The notes beneath the pieces are model-generated. The model was given only the letters and a program-made list of their open reading frames with translations. It had not been told where the DNA came from and did no database searches. 64,000 bases of DNA from Ochotona curzoniae. Its lineage: Eukaryota > Chordata > Mammalia > Lagomorpha > Ochotonidae. The stretch covers positions 18,541,001 to 18,605,000 of the forward strand of contig NW_024466512.1 in the NCBI RefSeq assembly GCF_017591425.1, given 5' to 3'. This document shows positions 24,521 to 37,084 of this stretch, one piece after another. Each line of letters starts with the position of its first letter. Positions within the stretch are counted from its first letter, which is position 1. The translations under genes were made by a program, and so were the position numbers.

Positions 24521-25639
24521 ACTTCAAAGGATAAAAGGAATTTAAACTGGTGTTTCTCAAGAGAACAAAACCCAGGAGCAATGAAAGAAGTTCAAAGGTG
24601 GGTCCACAGGGACCACGACAAAATCAAAGAAATTATAGGTTGTAGTGTTGTGCAGCCAAGTGGCATGAGTGTAGAAGACAGTGATAGAGTGCAAGCTGCC
24701 TGCACGCAGGAGAGCAGCCAGGCAGCTAAAGCACCACTGGAGAGCTGGGATGTGGAAAAGATAAGGATTTCATCTCTTTGCTTGATAGGTATTTGCTGTG
24801 CTCTGAAAAGTGGGTAAGTTTTCCCTGTTGATGAAGGCTAAATATAATAAGTGAAAATGCTTGTCATAGTCATGAAAAGCCAGTGCTGGCTGAGAGTTCA
24901 ATGAAATCGTGTCTGACATGTCAGCTGGCGCTTGGGAGATGCTAGGCTTATACAGATTCTTTCCAGTATTCTCCTGCCCTTCTGCTACCTCCTCCCTGGC
25001 CTGCTTTCCCTCTTCTCCCTTCTTCCAGCCTTCCCCTAACAAGGCAAGTTTTTTCAGGGTTTCTCTGGGTGTTCTCATCTAAGGCCTGGGATCCTACTTC
25101 ATTTTTCTGTTCTCCTTCAACTAGAAAATTCTCAAAACAATCCCTAACAATGCCATTTTCGGATCCTTTTCCTAGTCTAACATTACCAATAATTTGAACC
25201 ACAAGGCTGGGATGCATTTAACCTACCTACTAGCAATCTTTCTTGTAAAATAAAACTGTTAAATATTAGCCAGTGGTACAGAGAAATCTTTATGAAGAGC
25301 CTTCCTCCTTAGCATAATTATTTACATTTCTCTGTTCACAAATATAATTGCACATAGTTGTCATCAACGTTTACACATAGTTGGAAGGCATTTTTATTTG
25401 CATAATTCATAGGTATTTTTCATGCTTTTGTAGTTTGGATATTTATCATTTCTACACTTGTATTTGTAACAGGTATGTAAATCATGGTTAATTCTTTGTA
25501 AAGAAATATGTGTATATTTATATATATGCATTATAGATACATTATTCTAAATTTGTTCCCAGGCCTTTCTTTATGCCTTTTTATTTCCATGAGTCTAGAA
25601 TTTCCTATGTCTTTTTAAACACTGCTTGTTCATTAACTT
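24521..25639. other. single-copy stretch with a pyrimidine-rich patch
   Basis: A CT-rich run covers about 24965-25035. A plus-strand frame of 178 codons (24281-24817) straddles L2 and SINE sequence and is not a gene. Nothing else is recognised. Confidence 0.45.
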
Positions 25640-25950
25640 TCATTTACTTGCAAGGCAGAATCAGAGAGTGAGTGAGAGAAAGCATGTGTCTATTTCCTTT
25701 TGATGGTTCACTCACCAAATTCCAGCAACAGCCAGGACTGCATCAAGCCAAAGTTGGAAACCAGGCACTCCATGTCAGCCTCTGGGAATGGTAGGAAACC
25801 CAGCATTCAGGACACCACCTGCGGCTTGCGGGGCTCAGCTTTTGGAGGGGACTGCACCAAAGCAGAGATGGGACTTGACTTCAGGTGCGCTGATACAGGG
25901 TATGTCATCTGAGAGGCATCTTAACAAAATGCACCGCAATGCAACCCATG
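25640..25950 (-). mobile_element. old C-SINE (CSINE3-like), reverse
   Basis: The A-to-G-rich segment AGAGAGTGAGTGAGAGAAAG, GGTTCACTCACCAAATTCC and the reversed head region near 25890-25930 indicate a strongly diverged reversed C-SINE. Confidence 0.65.
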
Positions 25951-26300
25951 CAGTGACCCATTAAAATAAAAATGAAACTAAGGGAAAATTATCTTCTAAA
26001 ATGCTTGTATATTCCTGACCTTCCAAAAGACTAAAAACAAACAAAAAACACTCTTACTCTATTAGATCTTCTCACTTTATTACACAAACAAAAACACCCC
26101 ACTATGTCTACCTTTCTCATTCACCTTGGTTCTTTCTCTAGTTCCATTTCCATCAGACCCAAGGTGCAGGTTATCTAATTCACTTGATTATATTCCTTAT
26201 ACCTTTGCAGTTTCAGCCTTCGGTCTAGGGCTTGAAGCTTGTTTATATATATATTTTTCTGTTGAAAATTAACCATGGCTAATGCTACTTTGTTTTTTGG

Positions 26301-26301
<1 letters not shown>

Positions 26302-26332
<31 letters not shown>
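26302..26332. repeat. (TG)n microsatellite
   Basis: Uninterrupted dinucleotide run of about 15 units. Likely polymorphic. Confidence 0.98.
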
Positions 26333-26335
<3 letters not shown>

Positions 26336-26379
26336 AGCAAAAGTAAGGTATCTGAAAACTTAAAGTGTGAAAACTGTGG

Positions 26380-26720
26380 GAATTTTTTTTAAAGCACTGT
26401 ATATGTAGCTCTACTCCTTAATTACCCCTTGACTGAATTTGTTGGTATAGAGTTATCCGTTTTCCCAAGCATAAATTTTACCTAGTTCTAATCACACTGC
26501 CTTTGTAATTCTATATCATTTTCCCATTACAATGACTTAATAAATATGCTTTATACCATTACATTTTTTTTAATAAGCACTGTTGTTAATGGCTGCATAA
26601 ACCTCCTTTAGATTGGTAATATTGTGCCTCGGTTAACCACTTCCCCACACTTCCTGGTGTTTCCTAAATTTGCTTAATGTTCTTATTCAAATTCAGAGGT
26701 TTACAAAGAAGCAGGGGGCA
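26380..26720 (-). mobile_element. possible old L1 3' fragment, antisense
   Basis: gttaatggctgcataaacct, ggttaaccacttcccc and tggtgtttcctaaatttgc are reminiscent of the reversed L1M block around 'atggctgcatagtattcc'. The likeness is short and degraded. Confidence 0.35.
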
Positions 26721-29700
26721 TCTTTCAAATCCCTAGGTGGTGTCTGTCCTTTCCACAGTTGATGGTGTTTTCCGGGTATTTGCATCTTATTTATTAGACT
26801 GTATTTTTACCTTCTGGAGATTTTTTTTTTCTCTCATGCTCTTTCTGCCTTTGAACACAGCTTGGAATTCCCTGTGACAAGCATTTGATTTGATTTTCTC
26901 CTTGTTACAAAGCACCTTCTAATCTGTCAAGAAAGTGCATGCCTTACACTGATTACTCCATGAGCTGAACCCCAGCTAGGCATCAATGACTGTCAAACAC
27001 ATCATAACCCATGTAAAGATGGGCCCAGAGGGCCTTCATTCAGAGCAACGTGTGTTGGTGGGGTGATGGGGTGGAGTGGACTACACACAGAGAAAGGACA
27101 GACAGGTGTGCCTCTTCAGTGAGAGAGGGAAAGAGTGATGATAAATAAAGGGCAGCTTTGGTTTCTAGAAGAAACATCCTGCCATGAGAAATGCCTAGGA
27201 ATGAAATTGACTTCCATGATGGATTATTACACCTTGATAAGGGAGACCTGGAAAATGGCATTGGTTAAACACCACTATTCATTTCGTGCATTAATGAGAG
27301 AGCTTTCAGAATTCACTCGGGTAAAGAGGGCTATCAATTTTGGAGAAGACCAGAGGTACAGTGGCAGATTAGAGCAGGATGAATGTCTGCCAAAAGGACA
27401 GGAATTTTTCATGCTGTTTCTCATTGTCTTGCGTACAACCGTCAAAACTCAGCAGTGTTCAGACTGAGAAATTCAGCCTCATGTCTCGAATAGCTGTATG
27501 AATTTCATGGGCTAACTGTGAAAAACAATGGATCATTCACTCTTCAGTTTTTAAACTGCTTGACATTCTAATGATATAGTTTCCACAAAGTTCTTAAAGT
27601 CGAAACATCTGAGTGTCCAGATGAATTTCCAGAGACCATAATATATTGGATTGGTGATTTTTTTTCTTACTGCTATTGTATATTACAAAAAGAGATATTA
27701 ATTTGCTATTCACTCATTCATTTATAAAGACTCTAGTACACAGCCCACAAAAGAATTGGAGTTCTTGTTAGACTATTATTTTAAAAGCTTACTAGAATTT
27801 CTCAGCAAAGTGAAAAAAAAAATAAGAATCAGTAGTTAATTGATTATCACTGTTTTGGTAGTGATGTGAACATTTTTCAACCAGCTGATGTTATATGTGG
27901 TACAGTAAGCGCTATGTATAAATTCAGTGTGTATGCTGCTTGCTAATCATGTAAGAGTTGACAATTTGGAAATGAGACATTGAAAGAATTCTGACTGTCC
28001 ACTGCCAGTAACATGTATGATATAAGCCTCATCATAAAAACCTACTAGAATTAAAAAAAAAAATCTTAAATTCTAAATTATAAGAGTCAGAAGGGAGGAG
28101 ATTTTAAGCTTTTGCAGCTGTGGAGGGAAATAAATGGATTCCCTTTTCAAAGAAACCTTAATTCTGAAAGCTTGCATAAGGCTCCCAAAGTAAGAAGAAG
28201 GCAGTGAGGATTCCAGTTCATGGCAGGGCATCAAATCCAAGAAGAAAGTGAGGTTGTTGAAAGAAGATTTAGTAACTTAGTCCACTATCTTCCACTCACT
28301 CACTAACTTAACCTCACTTTATCTACCCCAGCATGGAATGTATGAGTACAGAATTTAAATCATTGAGGATTCATTCTAGGAATCTCAAGTCAGAGAGACA
28401 AGAACACAAAAAGTCCAGAAGAAACTATCCCAGCTACCAGCCACAAATGTTTACCAAGAAATTCTGAGCTTGACTCCACTAGCAATCATGCCTTGCCCCA
28501 AACCCTAAGGTGATGGACAATTCTGGAAGAACACATGATACCCACAGAATCATCAACAAGGAAATGAGGATTCCACAGTTCCGATTGCCATAACAATCAA
28601 TCAGTAATTTCCACACATGTACATCTTTCAATCAGAGGCTTAATGTCTGTTCTCTAATGTAAATTTTCTGACATTAGAGTAAAAACATGTTCTTAAAAGA
28701 TTCTCAAAATTAAACAAACAGACCAGTACACAAGGTCATTTACAAGAGAATATTAAAATAACAGGAATTTTCCATAGCAACAGAAGTTAAATGAAATGAA
28801 GCAATACTTATAAGACTGTAAATGAAAATTTACTTCTCACACACCATGCAATACTTGAAGAAATGACCCATCATATGTGAGATTAAAAACTAACATTTCA
28901 GAAAAGTAAGGCCTTAAGATGCTGTCTCGTGTGTCACTCTCAGCAAATCACTTGCACAGATGGCTCTCTGAAATGAGGGCTTAGACCAAGAAATACAAAG
29001 GAGCTTCATTCAGGAGCCACCGAATCATTCATGGGGAAAAATGAAGAAAAACACCAACACATGGAATACACAGTTCAGAAGGCAGCCAGCCGAGAGCAGA
29101 CAGAGAGAATTAAAGGCATTAGGAGGCAGGACTACTTTATTATTCATTTTATTATTCATGAAATTAATATGACAGCCCATCAGGATAGAAATACATATTC
29201 TAAAGAATTCCATAATTTTTATAGAATTTGAATGAAATGGTAATATAGTTAAACCAAAACAACATTTATGCAATGGCAATTATTAACTTATTTCAGAAAG
29301 AGAATGCCTGAACAATATATGAGTATTCATCTAATCCAACAAGCAAATACAAATTAAACCAAAAATGGATGGCCACTATAGTGTATAAATACAGAGAAGA
29401 AAAAGAGTGTGCAAGGAAGGCTGAGCCAAGTTGGGAGAATAAGAAACTAATACACCAATATCCGGTAATGCCCAACAGCATACATCTACAAATGTTAATA
29501 GTAGCATCGTATCTAGAGATGTGTAAGTCCATTCATGAACACATGGATGCTAAAAGAGATAAGTAGGTAGGCACACAGGTACATAGCTATGGATTTTAGG
29601 GAGTGATATTCAAGGTTTAAAGGGACCAGATGCTTTATACTAATATTAGACAGTTTGTATGTTCTAGTTTGTGAATAATTTGAGGGGAGGATTTTTATAT

Positions 29701-30231
29701 AGGGATGAAACTGGGACACCTTTATGTCCTAAAAATTCACATATGTTCATGATGAACTGAACATAAAATACATTTGTGCTGGCCAAAAGTTTATTCCCTA
29801 TGTTATTTTCTTTGTTAGAATTTTTATGATTAATGCAAGAGTTATGCCTTGAAAAGAACGGCTTCTAGAAAGGGTAGGCACTCATGGTGCTGTTTTGGAA
29901 TAAACTTGTCAGAAACTGGCTTTGAGCTTACCATGTAGGACACCTGCAATGCACATAACAGATAAGCTGGAATCAGAGACCAGAGCTGGGAACTTGTTTT
30001 CCTAAAGTTTCCTTCCACCTCAAAATTTCTGGTCTTTTACACCTGACCAACAATTCACTCTAACCATACTAGTCCACAACACTGGATCCTTCTTAAAATA
30101 TAAAGCCCCTCCTTGTCTGTGTCTGAATTTAGAGCTTATCATTTCCTTTTAGTTATTCATACAAGTAGGTTCAACACACAGATGCCACTTAAAATGTTTC
30201 TGCTTCTCCAGCCCCCTCCAGGCAGAGAGAG

Positions 30232-30232
<1 letters not shown>
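26721..30232. other. single-copy stretch, no recognised element
   Basis: No repeat, exon or RNA gene recognised across this long interval. A frame of 110 codons at 27135-27467 has no family match. Some of 28200-28700 may be unrecognised ancient repeat. Confidence 0.4.

Positions 30233-30268
<36 letters not shown>
30233..30268. repeat. (CA)18 microsatellite
   Basis: Uninterrupted 36-base CA run. Confidence 0.98.
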
Positions 30269-30270
<2 letters not shown>

Positions 30271-30981
30271 CACTCCAGTTCAATTCATTACCCTGACAAC
30301 TGAGAAGTGTATTAAAAACCAGCCCTTGATGTCCAGGACCTGGTCCAACACTTAAGGTTGAGCCTGGCTAATTTTACAAACTCATCTGATACCTCAGTCA
30401 GCCCATATTATTCTTCTATGCAAAAGAATCAGTCTCCCAAAACCCTGACATCATGCAAAGCCACTGAGACCAAGATAAAGCGAAACCAAGCAAAGTCACT
30501 TGATAATCCAAGGCACAAAGTCACAATGCGATCCACCAATGACAGCCGTTTTCATCTCTTAGCTTATAGGAGAAAAGTGACAGCTGCTTTTTAAACCGAT
30601 AACAGGTTTATCCTTGATCTGGCTTGCTTTCCTCAGAAGAATAAATCTATTGATAGTAGATCAGAGAAACGCCAACAGTTTCTGAAAACATCAAATCCAT
30701 AATTCTCTTTTTAAAATATACTTTCCAGAATCACCCATGCAAAGCACACATCTCTGTGTTCTTTCCAATACCGTCTTACTGAAAGCCCGTGGTTTTCAAC
30801 GTGTCCATTCTCTCCAGGAAGTGAATAATAACCAAATGTCCACCAACAGTGTGGATTTGGCTGGAGTTCATTGATCTTACGGAGTTTTCTATATGGAAAT
30901 TTCCCAAGCTCAGTAAAGTTTCCTTGTGAATAAAGATAACTTTTCTCCTATAATAAATACAACTTGAATAAAGAACACTTC

Positions 30982-30982
<1 letters not shown>

Positions 30983-31012
<30 letters not shown>
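30983..31012. repeat. (AC)15 microsatellite
   Basis: Uninterrupted 30-base AC run, about 700 bases from the previous one. Confidence 0.98.
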
Positions 31013-31013
<1 letters not shown>

Positions 31014-33440
31014 GTGGACAACACAGCTAAAATACATCCATTCATTCCAATATGTTCTAACACTTAGATTTGGGATTCAGATTGTCCACCTTCACGTGCT
31101 GGGTCTACTGCCTACAAATACCCAAGGTACTGAATTTCCAAGACACTTAGTTACCTTATCCTAAAACTTGGATTGTGCTCCGGGCTTCCACACAGTGTTG
31201 CTATGATGATCGAGAATCTAGCTTCATCGAGTTCCTGCACAGTGCCTTGCACACTGAAGTTCTCAACATGTTCACCCCTTTTATTAACTCCATCCTTTGC
31301 CCTCATTTGAATCATTTTGCATGAAAGTAGCTTAAGACAAATTGTGAATGAGAGAAATTTACTTCCATGGCTTTTGGTAAAATAGCACATTAGGCATTTG
31401 ATGAATAATTTGAGTGTATGAGTAAATTTTATTTTACAATTGTATTTTCTATAGAAGTGAGAATGAATTCCACTTTTAGAAAGTAAAAATAAAGAACTAG
31501 GCAATGGTACATTAATAGTGTGAATAAACAAAATTCTAGAACGTATTTCTAAATTCAGGTTTTCTTTCATATGCGAGATGCATCTGTGATATTGTCAATC
31601 ACTGAATTTCTTACAGCAATGATGTATCATCCGATTCTTTGTTGAAAACTGTTTTCATGTAATACTAGGAAAAAAACAATCCACCCTTATGAGGTGCTAC
31701 AATCATTTTCTATTATGAAACTTCCGATAAGATTGTTCACAGGTCTTTCCAGTAGGTGGAATATTTTCACACATGTCTACCCACTAAAGTGTCACTTTTT
31801 TCTAAATAAATTGCTTGTTTACATTTTGAGAAGAATATGTTCATCTATTATCTTTTGAGAATCAGGGAGAAATATGCCAGAGTCAGCAAGATCTATCCCT
31901 GGCAGCCATGATTTGGAACATATTGCAGCAATCAAATCTGACATTGTTAACAGCCTATCTGACTCACCCTTAATGCTGATATACTGACAAGCGAAACTCA
32001 AACCACGCAGAAACAGCGTGTGTGCAGATTCCCTCATGTTCCAAATGCTTCTTCCAGACTATTTCAAGTTCAATCTGTGCTAGAATTCCATCTTGGAATT
32101 ATCTTTCACTGACTTTCAACTCTGCTGTGTCATAGTTGTGAAAAGTCAAATCAGGGCTTAAAAAGACTCTGGACAAGCTTGTAACTGTGCTTATTCATAC
32201 ATGTGCTTACATTTCTCTGTCAAAATACTGCTAGTGGAAGCACAATAATGGTTTAAAAATGTGAGTTATATAGTGTCTTCATTGAAATGATACTTTGTAT
32301 TTGGCTGAAGGAAAAGCCAACCCAAACCATCCTGAGTTCTCAATGCTTTCTGTACGGGAATAAACAACTCAGTCTGAAGCTCTGATGCTGATGCTGCACC
32401 CTCAGTTCAATGAAAACCCTGATACAGAAACTCAGCCTTCACTTTTCCTGATGGTCAATGCCAAGTTCATTCTAGTGGCTTGCCTAGTTTGGAATATAAA
32501 CTGGCTATTCATAATATAGCTCACATAAGCACCATTATAGGTCCTATCTGGGACATGATCAGAACTGTACTAACTCTCTAGACTAGAACTTCCCACCCTT
32601 CAAAGAACTACAGGCTTGGTCAAAATGCACATTCAGATTCAGTTACCAAGCTGTGGAGTCGTATACAGCAGCTGACTCATCCTTGATCCAAAGACTCCTT
32701 TTTGAGTTAGAAGGATCCAGCTAGTACTGAAGGATTGTCTTAGAGCAGAAGTGGGTTATGCTCCAAGTCTTATCTTTACATGCTCAGATTCAGTAAGAAT
32801 CATGACTACTGTTCAATTACATAGACAGTAATCATATACCAGGCAATGGGCTGAGAGCTTTCTCTGAGAATGATGAAGAACAACTATAATTTTTCAAAAA
32901 TAAACTGAGATTCATAGTGGTGACGGGTGTATCTTAAAACTGAAAAATTAAGTTTATGACTCAAGGATGAATGTTTTCTGCATCGAGGGCTTTCAGATGC
33001 TAAAGAGATTATGAATCAACACCTCATAGGCATAATTTATGAAATGTTTTGATTCAGTGTGACTGAAATGGGATGGAGGATTAAAGAATCTTTTATCACC
33101 CAAAGAGGTGTTCTATGTTCCTTAAGTTTCAATGATGACATAAAGTGACAGGGTAGAATCATAAAGTGATACCCAATGAATGTTTCAGTCTAATCCAGTA
33201 TTTCTACCTAGCAATAGTTCAGTAGTGGTGGCAAAATATAGTTTATAAAGGTAATTTTTAAGGAATGAGCTTCTCAAGTTTTTCAATACATGCCAAGGCG
33301 CTATCACCATGCTTACTACCCAAGGACATTGCAGTATTACCTAGTATATTCAGGGAAGCAGACTCCAGTGGAAGCAGTAGTTAACTAGGAACACAAAATG
33401 GTATGTCTGCACGCCAAACGAGGAACAGAAGTAGTACTCA
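31013..33440. other. single-copy stretch, no recognised element
   Basis: Mostly unique AT-rich sequence. A faint MIR-like trace may exist near 32810-32940. A minus-strand frame of 139 codons (31151-31570) lacks any family resemblance. Confidence 0.4.
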
Positions 33441-33645
33441 TGATAGTACTGCTTACTGAATGCCTAAGATGTAACGGGTATTTTTTATTTGAAGTGCTTC
33501 ATTCAATTAGTACAGTCTATGTAATGTTATAATTAATATCCCTATTTTACAGGTAAGGACAAAGAGGCTTAATGAAATGTGTGGTTTTTCCTACGGAATC
33601 AATGATAACTAAATGCCAGAGTGGGATTCTAAGGCCATGACTGTG
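33441..33645 (-). mobile_element. MIR SINE, antisense
   Basis: Reads tactgaatgcctaagatgta, then ccctattttacaggtaagga, aaagaggcttaatgaaatg and ccagagtgggattctaaggc. This is the reversed MIR order (cf. 'ccattttacagatgaggaaactgaggc'). Confidence 0.8.
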
Positions 33646-35103
33646 GGATTCCAAATGGAACACTATTTCTACAATGCCATATAGTCTTAGGACATCTTCC
33701 ATATTCTGGCAGGGAAGGACAATTTCAATAACTAAGAAAGCTGCATGGACAAAATTTATATGAACTGCTTTCCAAAAAATACTTCTGGGATGTATTTATG
33801 CAGGGAAGGACAGGAAGAGAAACACTTAGGGCTTCAAAGAAGAGTCAGAGCCGCGGGGAAGCATGTTGGGATTGAGATGAAAGTTTACTGTTTTGTCTCC
33901 CTGTTGTTGACTGTGCACACTGACTCTATTCAAGGGGATGCATATGAAAGTGTAGTGGAAACTGACATGTTCAGAGGTGGAGATAAAGAGAAGTATGTCT
34001 CTGTACATACAGAACAAGGATGGACTCCCAGTGAAATAGCTGAATATGTCCTGACAGTAGGACACTGGACTCTCTGGCTTTGTCCATTTCTACATTGTCA
34101 GAAGACACTTCATTGGCAGCATGATGGACTTATGAAATACACCCATTGTAAAACCAAAGAGGTAACCAGTAGAGAGGGGAGGAAACTTGGGGAGAGGGTA
34201 ACAAATCTCAGTGCCTATTAAACAAAAAAAGAAAGAAAAAGAAAGATACCAGAAGCATCAGATAAGGTTAAACTCTAACATTCTCATTTTAACTTAGTTT
34301 TCTCTTAAAATACCCTAACTCCGTGAACCTTGGGTTACACACTTCAGCCAATAACAGATACATTGGAATCAACTAGTCAACAGAAAGCTTGACAGGTGTA
34401 AGATGGTTAATTTGAGATTACTGTGCTTGGAGTAAGGGCAGCATCCTCAAAGTTAACGTGGATGGACATTTGGAGAAATTGGATTGGAGCTTTGTGAAGG
34501 AGCATGGAAAAGTAAATGAGGAACAAATGTAAATGGAATCAGCAACAAAGAGGATAGATGATGGGAGAGTCCACTACAGCCGTCTTATCACGCAGAAGGA
34601 AGACCTGGAAGCTCTACTAAAGTGTTTCAATTAAGGCAGCAAGAGGATGTACAATAAATGTTTAAAACATTTTTAAAAGTTCTCTTATAAGTTCCAAGAG
34701 TCTAGACATCTGAAACAAACAAAACCAAATGCTTTTGCAAAATTTGTCTCAGTAAGAACACAAAAAGTATGTTTACAGATTGTTTAGAATTAAAATTTTT
34801 TGAGTATTAGAAACCTCAGGAATCTGGGTTCCCCATAACTACCTCTGAACTTGAGCAGAATTAATATTATTGCAGGCTACAAAAGCACAGAAAACATTCT
34901 GGAAAAAAAATGTTAGAGGAATTTATGGCAGGTTTCTGTACACATATGCACAGATAATCCTACCATGAACTAGATGAATTGAAACACCAGAATAATGACC
35001 TCAATGAAGAAAAAGCATTGTCAGTGCTTTCTCATTAGGATTGCAAACAAGGCAAAGACATCTACTTTCACTGTCCTAATCAATACATTTTAAGATATCA
35101 CAG
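33646..35103. other. single-copy stretch containing an unassigned 158-codon frame
   Basis: A plus-strand frame of 158 codons at 33745-34221 is the longest repeat-free frame in this part of the window. It shows one hydrophobic patch (VYCFVSLLLTV) but no domain I recognise, and there is no evident promoter or splice context. I do not call it a gene. Confidence 0.35.
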
Positions 35104-35303
35104 CCTGTGAGACCAGGAGCTAGGAGCTTCTGCTGGGTCTCCCGCATTGATGCAGGGGTCCAAGCACATGGACCATTCTCCACTATGTTCCTAGGCATAT
35201 TTTCCATGACCAGGTTAGAAAGTAGAGCAGCCAGGACACAAACCAGCACCCGTATCAGATGTTGACACGTGGTGGCTTAACCTATACCGCTACAGTGGCA
35301 GCA
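35104..35303 (-). mobile_element. truncated C-SINE, reverse
   Basis: GACCAGGAGCTAGGAGCTTC, TGGGTCTCCCGCATTGATGC and CAGCCAGGACACAAACCAGC mark the head half of a reversed C-SINE. The 3' half (GA-rich part and tail) is missing. Confidence 0.8.
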
Positions 35304-35639
35304 TCAGTACATTATTCTATGAACATGGTGATATTCCCTTCCCTCTTCCTATCCTCCTTATTTATACCTTTGTCTCTCTTCTTTGGTTTTTGAGATAGCA
35401 TGTTTTAAGTTTATGTTATAGTAAAATGACTTAATACTTCATCTACTAAGAAACTTAACAAGTAAAAAAAGACCCAGGTTTGTGACAACACAATGACTAT
35501 AAATAATAATTGAATGGAAAAATAACCACTTCATCGATATATTGTTGATTTTAGAGTAATCAGAGATAATTAAAATTATAATAATGTAATATTCTTAACT
35601 ACTGGTTTGAGAAAGGTATGAGACAGAGTTTTACAAAAC

Positions 35640-35860
35640 TATATTTTGAGCAATACTATTACATTCAGAAATTTTTTTTAATTTCTTCTGTTTAAATTTT
35701 AGTTCCTGTGTATAAAAGAGAACACGTGATACTTTGCTGCAAAAGGTAGAATTTTACTTTGTTACAGGTGAATGGGATTTCATTTTATTTATCCATTCAT
35801 GTGACGATGGACACCTTGGTTGATTCGAGATAGTTTATTATGTAATTGATGACCTGAGGA
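35640..35860 (-). mobile_element. LINE-1 3' fragment, antisense
   Basis: gtgtataaaagagaacacgt, gtgaatgggatttcatttta and tttatccattcatgtgacg match the reversed end of L1 ORF2/3' UTR. No frame survives. Confidence 0.7.
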
Positions 35861-35920
35861 TGGGAACAGATGGGAAAGTGCAATTTCATGGGAATGACAC
35901 CAAAGTACACATTGGGTTAC

Positions 35921-36240
35921 TGGGCTGGCATTGTGGCACAACAGCCAAGAACTTCCTTCAACACTGCCATCTCATGAGGGTGCCAGTTCAGTACTGGCAG
36001 CTCCTCTTCTGATCCATCTCCCTGGTCATGGCCTGGGAAAAACATCAAAAGATGTCCAAAAGTGTTTGGATCTCTGGGCTCACAAGGGAGACCCGGATGA
36101 AGATCCTGGCTCCTGGCAACCATCTGACCTGTTTCTGGCCATTGTAGATGGCTTGGTCACATGGGGAGTGAACCAGCAGCTGTAAAAATCCCTTTTCTGT
36201 CTTTCTCTTTAACTCTCATGTCTTTTAAAATAAACAAATT
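35921..36240 (+). mobile_element. C-type SINE, plus (first of three)
   Basis: GGGCTGGCATTGTGGCACAA head, GCTCCTCTTCTGATCCATC, GGGAGACCCGGATGAAGATC, GGGGAGTGAACCAGCAGCTG and tail TTTTAAAATAAAC. Older rabbit-like variant. Confidence 0.88.
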
Positions 36241-36348
36241 GTAATTAGAAAGTTACTTTTATATTACATCTATGTGAAATATTTCCGCCCAATTCATGAA
36301 GCTGTTTGGATTTAAATATGTGGGTTCTGTTTATAAGAAGTGAAAGGA

Positions 36349-36641
36349 GGGCCTGGCACCATGGCCTAGCGGCTAGAGTCCTCGCCTTGAACGTACTGGG
36401 ATCCCATATGAGCACCGGTTCTAGTCCCAGCAGCTCCCCTTCCCATCCAGCTCCCTGCTTGTGGCCTGGGAAAGCAGTGGAGGACAGCCCAAAGCCTTGG
36501 GACCCTTCATCTGTGTGGGAGACCTGGAAGATGTTCCTGGTTCACTTGGGAAGTGAATCATTGGACCGAAGATTTTCCTGTCTCTCCTCCTCTCTGTATA
36601 TCTGACTTTGTAATAAAAATAAATACATCTTTAAAAAAAAA
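36349..36641 (+). mobile_element. pika-type C-SINE with internal deletion (second of three)
   Basis: GGGCCTGGCACCATGGCCTA head, B box GGTTCTAGTCCC near 36417, GGGAGACCTGGAAGATGTTC. The body then jumps to TTCACTTGGGAAGTGAATC, losing the ~35 bases that normally hold the second 'ctggcttcggatt' segment. The tail ends in an A-run at 36632-36640. The copy is otherwise well preserved. Confidence 0.92.
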
Positions 36642-36710
36642 GGAAAGGAAACTTCAATAAATTAATTATTAGTAGGTAGTTATATAACAACAACAAAAAG
36701 ATATCACAGC

Positions 36711-37005
36711 CTGGAACAGTTAAAAACATGTGGCAGAACAGTAAACCCTCTAAGACATCAGTATCCCATACCGATGCCAGTTTCTGTCCTGGCTGTGCCA
36801 CTTCCAGTTCCACTTCTAGCTTCCTGTTAGTGGCATAGAAAAGCAGCAGGTGGACCAACTGAAGTTGGGCCCATGCCACCCAAATGAGAGTTCTGGATAA
36901 AGTTCCCAGCTTCACCTTGCCCTGGGGAGTGAACCAACTGAGAGAAGATCCCTCTCGTTTCTCCCAGTTTATAACCTGACTTTCATACTAAGTAAATGGG
37001 TATTT
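36711..37005 (+). mobile_element. older C-SINE, plus (third of three)
   Basis: AGCCTGGAACAGTTAAAAAC head, CAGTATCCCATACCGATGCC, CCTGTTAGTGGCATAGAAAA, GGGGAGTGAACCAACTGAGA and ACTTTCATACTAAGTAAATG tail. Strongly diverged. Confidence 0.8.
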
Positions 37006-37084
37006 TAATTTTTTAAGATGGTCTTTAACAAATGAAAATCTAGCTAACTAAATCGCAATTCTCAAAGGACATATTAAGTAGATA

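Noticed and set aside
24281..24817. 178-codon plus-strand open frame
   Set aside because: It crosses an L2 fragment and a degenerate SINE.
29770..29810. Possible mariner terminal repeat (GTGCTGGCCAAAAGTTTATT)
   Set aside because: No partner inverted repeat nearby, so probably chance.
30233..31012. Two CA tracts considered as the edges of one element
   Set aside because: No shared flanking sequence. They are independent microsatellites.
33745..34221. 158-codon plus-strand frame with a hydrophobic patch
   Set aside because: Tempting as a small secreted protein, but there is no domain, conserved motif or transcription signal, and the length is near chance for this window.
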